From Rhizobacter sp. (GTDB lineage Bacteria > Pseudomonadota > Gammaproteobacteria > Burkholderiales > Burkholderiaceae_C): 64,000 bases of DNA. The stretch is from contig JAMLIM010000010.1 in NCBI GenBank assembly GCA_023954175.1, forward strand, positions 1 to 64,000, in the 5' to 3' direction. Below the pieces are notes generated by a model that was not told where the DNA came from, searched no databases, and saw only the letters and a list, made by a program, of their open reading frames with translations. Each line of letters opens with the position of its first letter. The first letter of the stretch is position 1. Below, piece by piece: positions 7,833 to 16,502 of this stretch. A program made the position numbers and the translations under genes.

Positions 7833-8512
7833 GAGGGCAGCTCCGATGCACGGCGCCACAGGCCATGCAGACCGGCGGCCTGGTTGGCGGCCAGCAGGAA
7901 GGTCAGCACCGCGTACGAAAAGAGCCCGACGCCGAGGATGACGCTCGCCAGGCCCGCGCTCTTGACGATCGCGACCAGCGCACCGAACAGGAACACCTCG
8001 ACCATGCTCCAGCGCGTCACCCAGCGCAGCGCGCGCATCGCGGGCACGAAGCCGCTTACCCGCCGGCCGGCAGTGAGCGGCAGCAGCACGTACAGGCGCA
8101 GCAGGATCACCGACAGCGGGAACGCGAATGCCGTCGCTCCCGCGAGCAGGGCGACGACGTGCTGGCCCGTCTGCCAGGTCGACTCGATCGATTCGAGCAG
8201 CGTGACCTGCGAATGCGCACCGCCCAGATTGAGGGTGACGATGTCCGACAGGTTGCCCGTGATGAAGACGAGCAGCGCGGCGAGCGACAGCGCAAGCTGC
8301 CCGTCGACCGTCAAGACAGGCCCGCGTCCGAGCATCGAGCCGCAGCGCGTGCAGCGCGCAACCTCGTTGCGCGCCAGCGGGCGCCGCGAATAGACGGCGT
8401 CGCATTCGTCGCAGACGACGAGCTCGGGCCGCACCGGCGCGTGCGCCAGCAGATCCTCGCGGTGATCGAACCAGCCATAGCCGCTCAGCAGGCGTCGGGT
8501 GTTTGCGTTCAT
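7829..8512 (-). CDS. pqiA: PqiA-domain membrane protein, first copy
   Basis: A 227-residue protein and the first gene of the pqi operon. The N-terminal soluble part carries two CxxC pairs (CDEC about residues 34-37, CTRC about 54-57) consistent with a zinc ribbon. Four hydrophobic segments follow, starting with LALSLAALLVFITGNLSDIV. The signature TRWSMVEVFLFGALVAIVK corresponds to the PqiA W-SM-(V/L)-(E/D)-V-F motif. The ATG start at 8512 is 210 nt beyond the end of the efflux gene, so a promoter for the pqi operon is expected in that gap, though I found no convincing hexamers. It corresponds to the N-terminal half of E. coli PqiA. Confidence 0.9.
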   Translation of the reverse strand: MNANTRRLLSGYGWFDHREDLLAHAPVRPELVVCDECDAVYSRRPLARNEVARCTRCGSMLGRGPVLTVDGQLALSLAALLVFITGNLSDIVTLNLGGAHSQVTLLESIESTWQTGQHVVALLAGATAFAFPLSVILLRLYVLLPLTAGRRVSGFVPAMRALRWVTRWSMVEVFLFGALVAIVKSAGLASVILGVGLFSYAVLTFLLAANQAAGLHGLWRRASELPS

Positions 8513-8637
8513 CGCTGAGGCGACGGCCGGGCGGCGCGCGCCGTTGGCAAGTGCCGCGCAGCGCGCGCATCACGCGTGGCCCCGCGCAAGCCGGTTTCAG
8601 TCATTTGGCATCCGAAGTACGCGCGCTGCGCGATCGA

Positions 8638-8692
8638 GTTCAACCGCCGCGAGCTTGCATGGCCGGCGCGAGGGCGTCAACTGCGGTTGAAC
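8638..8692. repeat. 10-bp perfect inverted repeat with 35-nt spacer
   Basis: GTTCAACCGC at 8638-8647 and GCGGTTGAAC at 8683-8692 are exact reverse complements in the gap between the efflux outer-membrane gene and pqiA. There is no T-run after either arm, so it is not a standard terminator. It may be an RNA structure at the 3' end of the efflux transcript or in the pqi leader. Confidence 0.4.
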
Positions 8693-8722
8693 CCGAGCCC
8701 CGAGGCCGGGCGCGGCGCCGCA

Positions 8723-10231
8723 TCAATTCGACGCCTGCGCTTCGGTCCAGCCGCCACCCAGCACCTTGTAGAGCGTGACCTGGTTCTGCAACTGGGTCAA
8801 CTGCACCTGCACCGTGGCAAGCTGCGCCGTGAAAAGCGATCGTTGCGCCTCCAGCACCTCGAGGAAGCTCGAAACGCCGTTGCGGTAGCGCAGGTCGGCC
8901 AGAGCGAAGCGGACCTGCTCGGCCCTGGCCTGTGCGCGCTGGGCCCGCAGTTGATCGCCGAGCGTGGCGCGGCCGGCGAGCGCATCGGCCACTTCGCGAA
9001 ACGCCGTCTGCACCGTCTTCTCGTACTGCGCGACGGTGATGTCGCGCCCGACGCGGGCGGCATCGAGATTGGCCTGATTGCGCCCGCCGTCGAAGATCGG
9101 CAGCATGATCTGCCCGGTGAACGACCAGGCGAGCGATCCTGAGTTGAAGAGCCCAAGCAGGTCGCCGCTGGCGAACCCGGCAGCGCCGGTCAGGCTGATG
9201 CGCGGGAAGAACGCCGCGCGCGCGGCGCCGATGTTGTAGTTGGCGGCGCGCAGCTGCTGTTCGGACTGGCGGATGTCGGGGCGGTGCGTCAGCAGATCGG
9301 ACGGCAGCCCGGCCGGCAGGTCCGGGCCGATCTTCTCGCCGATGAGCGTGGCGCCAGGCGCGAGTTCGATAGCCACCGGCCGGCCGACGAGCAGCACGAT
9401 CGCGTTCTCGTCCTGCGCCCGAAAGCGTCGAACCGCCGCCTGCACGACGCGTGCGCCTTCGACGAGCGACTCGGCCTGCGCAACGTCGAGCTCCGACGCC
9501 ACGCCGTTGTCGAACTTGAGCCTCGTGAGCTTGCGCGAGGTCTCGCGCGTCTCGAGCGTGCGCTGCGCAAGCTCGAGCTGCTCATCGTCGGCGCGCAGGC
9601 TGTAGTAGGCGTTGGCCACCGAGGCAATGAGCGCGATCTGCACCGTCTTGCGCGCCTCTTCGGTCGCCAGGTACTGGCTGAGCGCAACGTCGCTCAGGTT
9701 CTTCACGCGGCCGAAGAAGTCGAGCTCGAACGACGCCAGGGACAGGCCCGCGACGTAGGAGCCGGTGACGCCGCCATCGGCGTTCGTCAGCCGGTTGCCG
9801 GTGACACCGAGGTTGACGTTGGGCACCTGATCGGCGCGCCGAATCTGATAGAACGCCCTCGCCTGCTCGATGTTGAGCACCGCGACGCGAAGATCGCGAT
9901 TGTTCTGCAGCGCAAGCCCGATCAACTCCTTGAGCTTCGCGTCGGTGAAGAACGACTGCCAGGCGATGTCTGCCGCCGGCGGCGCCGATGCATTCGACGC
10001 ATCCGGCGTCGCGTGCGCAGCTGACGCGGGTGCGGATGCAGGGGCGGATGCAGGGGCGGATGCAGGGGCGGACGCGGGAGCGGATGCCGCGGCAGCGGCC
10101 GGTGGCGCCGGGTAGTGGTCGGCCACCGGCAGCGCCGGGCGTTCGTAGTCGGGCGCAAGCGAGATGCAGCCGGCGAGCACCAGCACCGAGGCGAGCGCCG
10201 ACAGGCGGCCGAAGGGGGCAGGCCGCTTCAC
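8723..10231 (-). CDS. RND efflux outer-membrane lipoprotein (OprM/NodT family)
   Basis: A 502-residue outer-membrane channel of a tripartite efflux pump. The start is GTG overlapping the pump stop codon (GTGA); the frame continues upstream but only antisense-like sequence is there. A signal peptide with lipobox LVLAGC places the lipidated Cys at residue 22, then SLAPDYERPALP is typical of the family. Between about residues 45 and 75 there is an unusual low-complexity linker, (SAPA)n, coded by a 12-bp tandem repeat. Two OEP repeats follow (about 90-285 and 300-490), with LRVAVLNIEQARAFYQIRRA and LRAANYNIGAARAAFFPRIS as the equivalent helices. Third gene of the MFP-RND-OMF operon; substrates unknown. 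Confidence 0.93.
   Translation of the reverse strand: MKRPAPFGRLSALASVLVLAGCISLAPDYERPALPVADHYPAPPAAAAASAPASAPASAPASAPASAPASAAHATPDASNASAPPAADIAWQSFFTDAKLKELIGLALQNNRDLRVAVLNIEQARAFYQIRRADQVPNVNLGVTGNRLTNADGGVTGSYVAGLSLASFELDFFGRVKNLSDVALSQYLATEEARKTVQIALIASVANAYYSLRADDEQLELAQRTLETRETSRKLTRLKFDNGVASELDVAQAESLVEGARVVQAAVRRFRAQDENAIVLLVGRPVAIELAPGATLIGEKIGPDLPAGLPSDLLTHRPDIRQSEQQLRAANYNIGAARAAFFPRISLTGAAGFASGDLLGLFNSGSLAWSFTGQIMLPIFDGGRNQANLDAARVGRDITVAQYEKTVQTAFREVADALAGRATLGDQLRAQRAQARAEQVRFALADLRYRNGVSSFLEVLEAQRSLFTAQLATVQVQLTQLQNQVTLYKVLGGGWTEAQASN
10032..10091 (-). repeat. Five 12-bp tandem units coding (SAPA)n
   Basis: Five consecutive 12-bp units (consensus GCGGATGCAGGG on the plus strand) lie inside the outer-membrane efflux gene. 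The first three are nearly identical and the last two have diverged. Each unit adds four residues (Ser-Ala-Pro-Ala), so changes in copy number would keep the frame and only alter linker length. Confidence 0.85.
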
Positions 10232-13200
10232 GACGCCGCCTCCTCGGGCGCGGCCGGGGCCGGCTTGTCGCCCGCGTGGGTATAGAGCTTGCGCTGTCGT
10301 TCGCTGCCCTTGAAGCGGTTTCGCACGACGACGAAGAAGACCGGAACGAAGAAGACGGCGAGCAGCGTCGCGCTGAACATGCCTCCGATCACGCCGGTAC
10401 CGATCGCGCGCTGGCTGGCCGAGCCTGCGCCACTCGACAGCATGAGCGGCAACACGCCGAAGATGAAGGTGATCGAAGTCATCAAGATCGGTCGAAACCG
10501 CAAATGCACGGCCTTGCGCGTGGCCTCGATCAGGCTCATGCCCTCGGCATGCAGGTCCTTCGCGAATTCGATGATCAGGATCGCGTTCTTCGCCGACAAG
10601 CCGATCACCGTGATCAGCCCGACTTTGAAGAAGATGTCGTTGGGCAGGCCGCCCAGATTGGCTGCGAGCACCGCGCCGAGCACACCGAGCGGCACCGCGA
10701 GCAGCACCGCAAACGGGATCGACCAGCTCTCGTAGAGCGCGGCCAGGCACAGGAACACGGCGAGCATCGAGAAGGCGAGCAGGATGCCAGCGGTAGAACC
10801 CGACAGGCGCTCCTCGCGCGACAGCCCGGTCCACTCGAAGGCGAAGCCGGGCGGGAGCTTGGCGGCGAGCGCTTCCATCTCGTTCATCGCGTCACCCGTG
10901 GAAAAGCCCGGCGCCGCATCGCCAGCGATGCGCATCGTCGGAAACCCGTTGTAGCGGATGCTCTGCATCGGCCCGGTGACCCAGCGTGTCGTCGCGAAGG
11001 CCGACAACGGGACGAGTTTGCCGGCGTTGTTCTGCACGTTGAGCTCGAGCAGATCGTCGGGCTGCATGCGGTTCGGTGCGTCGGCCTGCACGACGACGCG
11101 CTGCAGCCGGCCGGCATTCGGGAAGTCGTTCACGTAGGCCGATCCGATCGAAGTCGACAACACCGTGTTGATGCTGTCGAACGACACGCCGAGCGCGCTC
11201 GCGCGGTCGCGATCGATGTCGATCTGCAGTTGCGGCGCGTCCTCCAGACCGTCCGGGCGCACGCCGGCGAGCACCTTGCTTTGCGACGCCATGCCGAGAA
11301 GCTGGTTGCGCGCGGCGAGCAGCGCCTCGTGGCCGTTGCCGCCGCGGTCCTGCAGGCGGAAAGTGAAGCCCGTCGCGCTCCCGAGCTCGGGGATCGACGG
11401 CGGACTCACCGCGAAGATGAACGCGTCGCGCACACCCATCAGCGCGCCGAACGCGCGCCCCGCGAGGGCCTGCGCCGAATGCTCCGGCCCCTTGCGCTCG
11501 TCCCACGGCTTGAGCGTGATGAAGGCGAGCGCGGCGTTCTGGCCGCTGCCGGAAAAGCTGAAGCCGAGCACGCTCACCATCTTGTCCACTTCGGGCTGCG
11601 CGAGCATGAAGCCCTCGACCTGCTTCATCACTTCCAGCGTGCGCCGCTGCGTCGCACCCGGCGGCAATTGCACGTTGGCGATGATGTAGCCCTGATCCTC
11701 GTTCGGCAGGAAAGACGCCGGCATGCGCATGAAGAGCACGACGACGATGCCGATGATCGCGACGAACAGCAGCAGGAAACGCGTCGTCCGCGTCAACATC
11801 TTGCCGACCAGACTTTCGTAGCCGTGCGTCGTCGCGGCAAACCCGCGGTTGAACCAGCCGAAGAAACCTCGTTTGCCGTGCTTGTGCCCGGCTTCGACGG
11901 GCTTCAGGAAGGTCGCACACAGCGCCGGCGTCAGCGAGTTGGCGAGGAAGAGCGAGAACAGCATCGAGCTCACCATCACGAGCGAGAACTGCCGGTAGAT
12001 GTTGCCGACCGAGCCGCCGAACAGCGCCATCGGCAGGAACACGGCGACGAGTGTGACGGTGATGCCGACCAGCGCGGCGGTGATCTGGCCCATCGCCTTC
12101 TTCGTCGCTTCGCGCGGTGAAAGGCCCTCCTCGCTCATGATGCGTTCGACGTTCTCGATGACGACGATCGCGTCGTCGACCAGGATGCCCACCGCCAGCA
12201 CCATCGCGAACATCGTCAGCACGTTGATCGAAAAGCCGGCGACGAACATCACGCCGAACGCGCCGAGCAGCGAGACCGGCACGACGATGGTCGGGATCAG
12301 CGTGTAGCGCAGGTTCTGCAGGAACAGGTACATCACGAGGAAGACGAGGATCACGGCCTCGATCAGCGTCTCGACCACCTGGCTGATCGAGATCTTGACG
12401 AAGCGCGAGCTGTCGTAGGGGATGTCCCACTTCATGCCGGGCGGGAAGTAGGTGGCGAGCTCGCTCATGCGCTGGCGCACGAGCGTCGCGGTGGCGAGCG
12501 CGTTGCCGGTCGGCGAGAGCTGCACGCCGATGCCGGTGGAAGGCTTGCCGTTGAGCCGCGCCGAGGTGCCGTAGCTCTGGCCGCCGAGTTCGATGCGCGC
12601 CACGTCGCGCAGCTTGACGCTCGAACCGTCGGTGTTGGCGCGCAGCACGATGTTGCCGAACTGCTCGACCGTGGTGAGCTGGCCGTTGACGACGACCGTC
12701 GCGTAGATGCCCTGGCCCGCGATGTTGGGCAGGTCGCCGATGCTGCCCGACGAGACCTGCGCGTTCTGCGAGCGGATCGCGTTGTTGACGTCGACCGGCG
12801 TCAGCCCGAAGCCGACGAGCTTGGCCGGATCGACCCAGATGCGCATCGCGCGCTCGGTGCCAAACAACTGCGCCTGGCCGACGCCGGGGATGCGCTGCAG
12901 TTCGGGCAGCACGTTGCGCGACGCGAAGTCGCCGAGCGCGACCGGGTCCCAGGCCGGGTCGTCACTCGACAGGATCGTGAACAGCAGGAAGTTCGAGCGC
13001 GCCTTGTCGACCCGCACGCCCTGCTGGGTGACGGCCGACGGCAGGCGCGGCGCGGCGCGGCTGAGGCGGTTCTGCACATCGACCTGCGCCAGGCTCGCAT
13101 CGGTGCCGGCCTCGAAGGTCAGCGTCACCGAGCCGACGCCGTTCGCCTGGCTGACCGACTCCATGTAGATCAGCCCCGGCGAGCCGTTCATTTCCTGCTC

Positions 13201-13395
13201 GATGACGCTGATGACGCTGTTCTCGAGCGTCTGCGCCGACGCGCCGGGATAGACCGCGGTCAGCACGATCGAAGGTGGTGCGACCGTCGGGTATTGCGCG
13301 ACCGGCAGCCGGCTCACCGCGACACCCCCGAGCACGAGGATGAAGAGCGCGATCACCCAGGCAAAGATCGGCCTGTCGATGAAAAAACGTGGCAT
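10228..13395 (-). CDS. RND efflux pump inner-membrane transporter (HAE1/AcrB family)
   Basis: A 1055-residue proton-driven multidrug efflux pump of the hydrophobe/amphiphile efflux-1 family, the usual AcrB/MexB length. The start MPRFFIDRPIFAWVIALFI is the family N-terminus; the frame is open for 40 more codons upstream but those overlap the fusion-protein gene. Proton-relay residues are present: the Asp-Asp pair in AVGILVDDAIVVIENVERIM (transmembrane helix 4, about 407-408) and Lys in GLSAKNAILIIEFAKDL (helix 10). The porter segment SPTGNALATATLVRQRM and the FRFRPILMTS-type helix 11 region (HLRFRPILMTSITFIFGVLP) are also clear. It forms the pump with the adjacent membrane fusion and outer-membrane proteins. 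No regulator gene adjoins the operon. Confidence 0.96.
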   Translation of the reverse strand: MPRFFIDRPIFAWVIALFILVLGGVAVSRLPVAQYPTVAPPSIVLTAVYPGASAQTLENSVISVIEQEMNGSPGLIYMESVSQANGVGSVTLTFEAGTDASLAQVDVQNRLSRAAPRLPSAVTQQGVRVDKARSNFLLFTILSSDDPAWDPVALGDFASRNVLPELQRIPGVGQAQLFGTERAMRIWVDPAKLVGFGLTPVDVNNAIRSQNAQVSSGSIGDLPNIAGQGIYATVVVNGQLTTVEQFGNIVLRANTDGSSVKLRDVARIELGGQSYGTSARLNGKPSTGIGVQLSPTGNALATATLVRQRMSELATYFPPGMKWDIPYDSSRFVKISISQVVETLIEAVILVFLVMYLFLQNLRYTLIPTIVVPVSLLGAFGVMFVAGFSINVLTMFAMVLAVGILVDDAIVVIENVERIMSEEGLSPREATKKAMGQITAALVGITVTLVAVFLPMALFGGSVGNIYRQFSLVMVSSMLFSLFLANSLTPALCATFLKPVEAGHKHGKRGFFGWFNRGFAATTHGYESLVGKMLTRTTRFLLLFVAIIGIVVVLFMRMPASFLPNEDQGYIIANVQLPPGATQRRTLEVMKQVEGFMLAQPEVDKMVSVLGFSFSGSGQNAALAFITLKPWDERKGPEHSAQALAGRAFGALMGVRDAFIFAVSPPSIPELGSATGFTFRLQDRGGNGHEALLAARNQLLGMASQSKVLAGVRPDGLEDAPQLQIDIDRDRASALGVSFDSINTVLSTSIGSAYVNDFPNAGRLQRVVVQADAPNRMQPDDLLELNVQNNAGKLVPLSAFATTRWVTGPMQSIRYNGFPTMRIAGDAAPGFSTGDAMNEMEALAAKLPPGFAFEWTGLSREERLSGSTAGILLAFSMLAVFLCLAALYESWSIPFAVLLAVPLGVLGAVLAANLGGLPNDIFFKVGLITVIGLSAKNAILIIEFAKDLHAEGMSLIEATRKAVHLRFRPILMTSITFIFGVLPLMLSSGAGSASQRAIGTGVIGGMFSATLLAVFFVPVFFVVVRNRFKGSERQRKLYTHAGDKPAPAAPEEAAS

Positions 13396-13408
13396 GGCGG
13401 TGCGCCCC

Positions 13409-14686
13409 TCAGCCGCCGGAGGCCGCCGCTGCCGCGGGCTTCGGCGACGAGGCCCCCGACGCCGCCCCGGACGCACCCGCAGACGCACCCGCGGAAGCAG
13501 GCTGGGGCGACGCACCCGCCGGGGCCGGCTTCCACGGCACCGGCTTCACGGGCGCATTGCCGCGCAGCTTCTGGAAGCCGTCGACCATCACCATCTCACC
13601 GGCGGCCAGACCGTCGAGCACGACCCACTGCGCGTCGACCGAGCGGCCGATCGTGACCTTGCGCGGCGACACCTTGCCGTCCGCACCGACGACCATCACG
13701 CTGTCCCCGCTCGTGCCGCGCTGCACGGCCTGCTGCGGCACGACGATGCCGGCCTCGGCGCGCGCCTGCTCGAGCTGCACCCGCACGTACAGCCCGGGCA
13801 GCAGCAATCCTTGCGGGTTTGGAATCTCGGCCCGCAGCATGATCTGGCCCGAGCTCGGGTCCACGCTCAGATCGGAAAACAGCAGCTTGCCGGGCAGCTT
13901 GTAGAGCGTGCCATCCTCGAGCGCGATGCGGACACTGGCGCCACCGCCACCGGTGCGCTTGAACTCCCCGCTTTCGACCGCCTTGCGCAGGCGCAGCACA
14001 TCGGTTGCGGACTGCGTGAAGTTCACGTACATCGGGTCGATCTGCTGCACGACGGCGAGTTGCGTCGCCTCGCCCTGCCCCACGAGCGCGCCTTCGGTGA
14101 CGAGCGCACGGCCGATGCGGCCGGAAATCGGCGCGGTGACGGTCGCGTAGCCGAGGTTGATCTTGGCCGTCTCCACCGCCGCCTTGCCGGTCTGCACATC
14201 GGCTTCGGCCAGCGCCCGCGCGGCGATTGCGTTGTCGTAGTCCTGCTGGCTGATCGCGTTGGCCTTGATCAGGGGCTCGAAGCGCTTGACCTGCGCGCTC
14301 GTCTGCGTCAGATTGGCCTCGGCACGCGCGAGCACGGCGCGCGCGCTTTCGTAGGACGCGCGGTACGGCGCGGCATCGATCTGGAACAGGACCTGCCCGG
14401 CCTTGACGTCGCTGCCTTCGCGAAACAGGCGCTTTTGCAGAATGCCGGCCACGCGCGCGCGAACCTGCGCCACACGCGTCGCCTCGAGCCGCCCGGGCAG
14501 ATCGGTCGCAAGTCCGACGCCTTGCGGTGTCACGGTGACGACGCCGACTTCCGCCGGCGGCGGCCCGCCGCCACCCGGCTTGCCGCCACCCGCGGGCGCG
14601 CCGCCCTCCGGGCTGCAACCGGCAAGCAGGCCGGCCATCGAGAGCGCGGCGATCGCTGAGATTCGTTGGACGTTGGGGATCGACAT
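13409..14686 (-). CDS. RND efflux membrane fusion protein (AcrA/MexA family)
   Basis: A 425-residue periplasmic adaptor linking the RND pump to the outer-membrane channel. The ATG at 14686 gives a signal peptide with lipobox LLAGC (lipidated Cys at residue 24); an open extension upstream has no signal sequence and is rejected. A Gly/Pro-rich linker (GGGKPGGGGPPP) precedes the lipoyl half-motif DLPGRLEATRVAQVRARVAG. The alpha-hairpin lies at about residues 115-190, the second half-motif is YATVTAPISGRIG, and the beta-barrel contains PMYVNFTQSATDVLRL. The C-terminus is a Pro/Ala/Ser-rich tail. It is first in the operon, 13 nt ahead of the pump gene, about 220 nt downstream of the tRNA-Ser terminator. 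Confidence 0.94.
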   Translation of the reverse strand: MSIPNVQRISAIAALSMAGLLAGCSPEGGAPAGGGKPGGGGPPPAEVGVVTVTPQGVGLATDLPGRLEATRVAQVRARVAGILQKRLFREGSDVKAGQVLFQIDAAPYRASYESARAVLARAEANLTQTSAQVKRFEPLIKANAISQQDYDNAIAARALAEADVQTGKAAVETAKINLGYATVTAPISGRIGRALVTEGALVGQGEATQLAVVQQIDPMYVNFTQSATDVLRLRKAVESGEFKRTGGGGASVRIALEDGTLYKLPGKLLFSDLSVDPSSGQIMLRAEIPNPQGLLLPGLYVRVQLEQARAEAGIVVPQQAVQRGTSGDSVMVVGADGKVSPRKVTIGRSVDAQWVVLDGLAAGEMVMVDGFQKLRGNAPVKPVPWKPAPAGASPQPASAGASAGASGAASGASSPKPAAAAASGG

Positions 14687-14906
14687 GCGTGTTCGTTTTC
14701 CGATGAAACAGGTGCCAGCACGGGCGCTCGAAAGCGGCTCCGCGGGACGCACGCGCAAACGAGGCCGCGTCACCCGAAGCTGGAAGGCGGGCAGCATACC
14801 TGCAATGTGCGAAGCCACTTCGAGCAGGGCTGTTGGTCGGCCCGCGACCGAACTGCTCCGACTTTGCGTGGGCCGCGCGCGCAGACGTCAAGGCCAGAAA
14901 CGACAA

Positions 14907-14927
14907 AGCCCTCAATCGCCGAGGGCT
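14907..14927 (-). terminator. Rho-independent terminator after tRNA-Ser
   Basis: On the minus strand the 7-bp stem AGCCCTC/GAGGGCT with a 7-nt loop is followed by TTTGTCGTTT, just 10 nt past the encoded CCA end of tRNA-Ser. The T-run is interrupted, so strength is moderate. Confidence 0.7.
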
Positions 14928-14936
14928 CAGGGGTTC

Positions 14937-15029
14937 TGGCGGAGTCGGAGGGATTCGAACCCTCGAAGCAGGTTTTGCCCACTTACTCCCTTAGCAGGGG
15001 AGCACCTTCGGCCACTCGGTCACGACTCC
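14937..15029 (-). tRNA. tRNA-Ser (anticodon GCU)
   Basis: Read on the minus strand, the gene begins GGAGTCG and ends CGACTCC-G-CCA, giving a perfect 7-bp acceptor stem with discriminator G and an encoded CCA. The anticodon loop is CTGCTAA, with anticodon GCT (reads AGC/AGU serine codons). The T arm contains GGTTCGAATCC. The long class II variable arm between the anticodon and T stems, and the total of 93 nt, are as expected for tRNA-Ser. A TAGAAT hexamer at 15047-15042, about 12 nt before the 5' end, could be its own -10 element, although the gene may also be read from lysC. Confidence 0.97.
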
Positions 15030-15084
15030 GGCACGGCGTCGATTCTATCCGCATCGATTTGTGCCAGCTTCCATCACTGGCGCT

Positions 15085-16353
15085 TCAAACCAGCCCCTGC
15101 TCGAGCTCGAACGCCTTGTGCAGCGCGCGCACCGCGAGTTCCATGTACTTCTCGTCGATCACGACGCTGGTCTTGATCTCGCTCGTCGTGATCATCTGGA
15201 TGTTGATGCCCTCTTCGCTCAGCGTGCGGAACATCTTGCTCGCGATGCCGACGTGCGATCGCATGCCGATGCCGACGATGCTGACCTTGCAGATCTTGGT
15301 GTCACCGACGAGCTCGGCGGCACCGGTGGTGGGCAGTACCCTGGCCTTGAGCAGTTCGACCGTCTTCGCGTAGTCGTTGCGGTGCACGGTGAACGAGAAG
15401 TCGGTCTTGCCCTCGTGCGACATGTTCTGGATGATGACGTCGACATCGATGTTGGCCTCGGCCACCGGGCCGAGGATCTGAAAGGCGACGCCGGGCTTGT
15501 CGGGCACGCCGAGCAGGCTGATCTTGGCCTCGTCGCGATTGAAGGCGATGCCGGAGACGACGGCTTGTTCCATGGTGGGATCCTCTTCGAAGGTGATCAG
15601 GGTGCCGGAGCGCGCTTCCTCGTCGACGTCGATGTCCCACGGCGTGAAGCTCGACAGCACGCGCAGCGGCACGCGGTACTTGCCGGCAAACTCGACCGAG
15701 CGGATCTGCAGCACCTTGGAGCCGAGGCTTGCCATCTCGAGCATTTCCTCGAAGCTCACGGTGTGCAGGCGGCGCGCCTCGGGGACGATGCGCGGGTCGG
15801 TCGTGTAGACGCCATCGACATCGGTGTAGATCAGGCACTCGGCGGCCCGCATCGCCGCCGCCACCGCGACGGCCGAGGTGTCGGAGCCGCCGCGGCCGAG
15901 CGTCGTGATGTTGCCCTGCGCGTCCACACCCTGAAAGCCGGTGATGATGACGACGCGCCCTGCCGTCAGGTCGGCGCGCACCTTGGCGTCGTCGATGCTT
16001 TCGATGCGCGCCTTGGTGTAGGCGAAGTCGGTGCGGATCGGCACCTGCCAACCGGCGTAGCTGACCGAGCCCACGCCCTCGGCCTGCAACGCGATCGCGA
16101 GCAGCCCGACCGAGACCTGTTCGCCGGTGGCGGCGATCATGTCGAGTTCGCGCTCGAGATCGGGCGTCGCCGGCGTCGGGGAAAGCTCCTTCGCCAGCGC
16201 CAGCAGACGATTCGTCTCGCCGCTCATCGCGGACGGCACGACGATCATCTGGTGCCCGGCGCGGGCCCATTTCGCGACCCGCTTCGCGACGTTGCGGATG
16301 CGCTCGGTCGAGCCCATCGACGTGCCGCCGTACTTGTGAACGATCAGTGCCAT
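15085..16353 (-). CDS. lysC: Aspartate kinase
   Basis: Aspartokinase phosphorylates L-aspartate, the first step to lysine, methionine, threonine and diaminopimelate. The 422-residue protein starts ALIVHKYGGTSMGS (KYGGTS is the kinase signature, residues 7-12). TTLGRGGSDTSAVAVAA at about 170-186 is the ATP/aspartate site. Two ACT domains occupy about residues 265-420, including SLLGVPDKPGVAFQILGPVA and VSIVGIGMRSHVGIASKMF, which are the parts that bind lysine and threonine in related enzymes, so feedback control is expected. The single-domain, non-fused form is standard for betaproteobacteria. It is the most distal protein gene of the cysS-accA-tilS-lysC run, 55 nt before tRNA-Ser. Confidence 0.97.
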   Translation of the reverse strand: MALIVHKYGGTSMGSTERIRNVAKRVAKWARAGHQMIVVPSAMSGETNRLLALAKELSPTPATPDLERELDMIAATGEQVSVGLLAIALQAEGVGSVSYAGWQVPIRTDFAYTKARIESIDDAKVRADLTAGRVVIITGFQGVDAQGNITTLGRGGSDTSAVAVAAAMRAAECLIYTDVDGVYTTDPRIVPEARRLHTVSFEEMLEMASLGSKVLQIRSVEFAGKYRVPLRVLSSFTPWDIDVDEEARSGTLITFEEDPTMEQAVVSGIAFNRDEAKISLLGVPDKPGVAFQILGPVAEANIDVDVIIQNMSHEGKTDFSFTVHRNDYAKTVELLKARVLPTTGAAELVGDTKICKVSIVGIGMRSHVGIASKMFRTLSEEGINIQMITTSEIKTSVVIDEKYMELAVRALHKAFELEQGLV

Positions 16354-16502
16354 GAGGGATTGACGCCGTGCAGGGCCGGGATGGGCCGCGCGGTGCGGAG
16401 AAAGGTTTCGACGTGTGCGGCTTGCGCCGCGCAGGAAGCGCGCATTTTAGCTGCTGCGCCGCAGCAATCTTGCCGACCCGGAGTTGCCGGCCGCTGTCGG
16501 CT

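Noticed and set aside
10232..10834. N-terminal extension of the outer-membrane efflux protein
   Set aside because: The extension is a second frame of the RND pump gene. The GTG at 10231 gives a proper lipoprotein signal peptide.
9988..12120. 710-codon plus-strand frame over the efflux genes
   Set aside because: It lies antisense to the RND pump and outer-membrane genes, which have all expected motifs. Its composition is low-complexity Arg/His/Glu.
14687..14936. Possible regulator gene for the RND efflux operon
   Set aside because: The 250-nt gap between the fusion-protein gene and tRNA-Ser contains no frame with a helix-turn-helix. Any regulator must be elsewhere.
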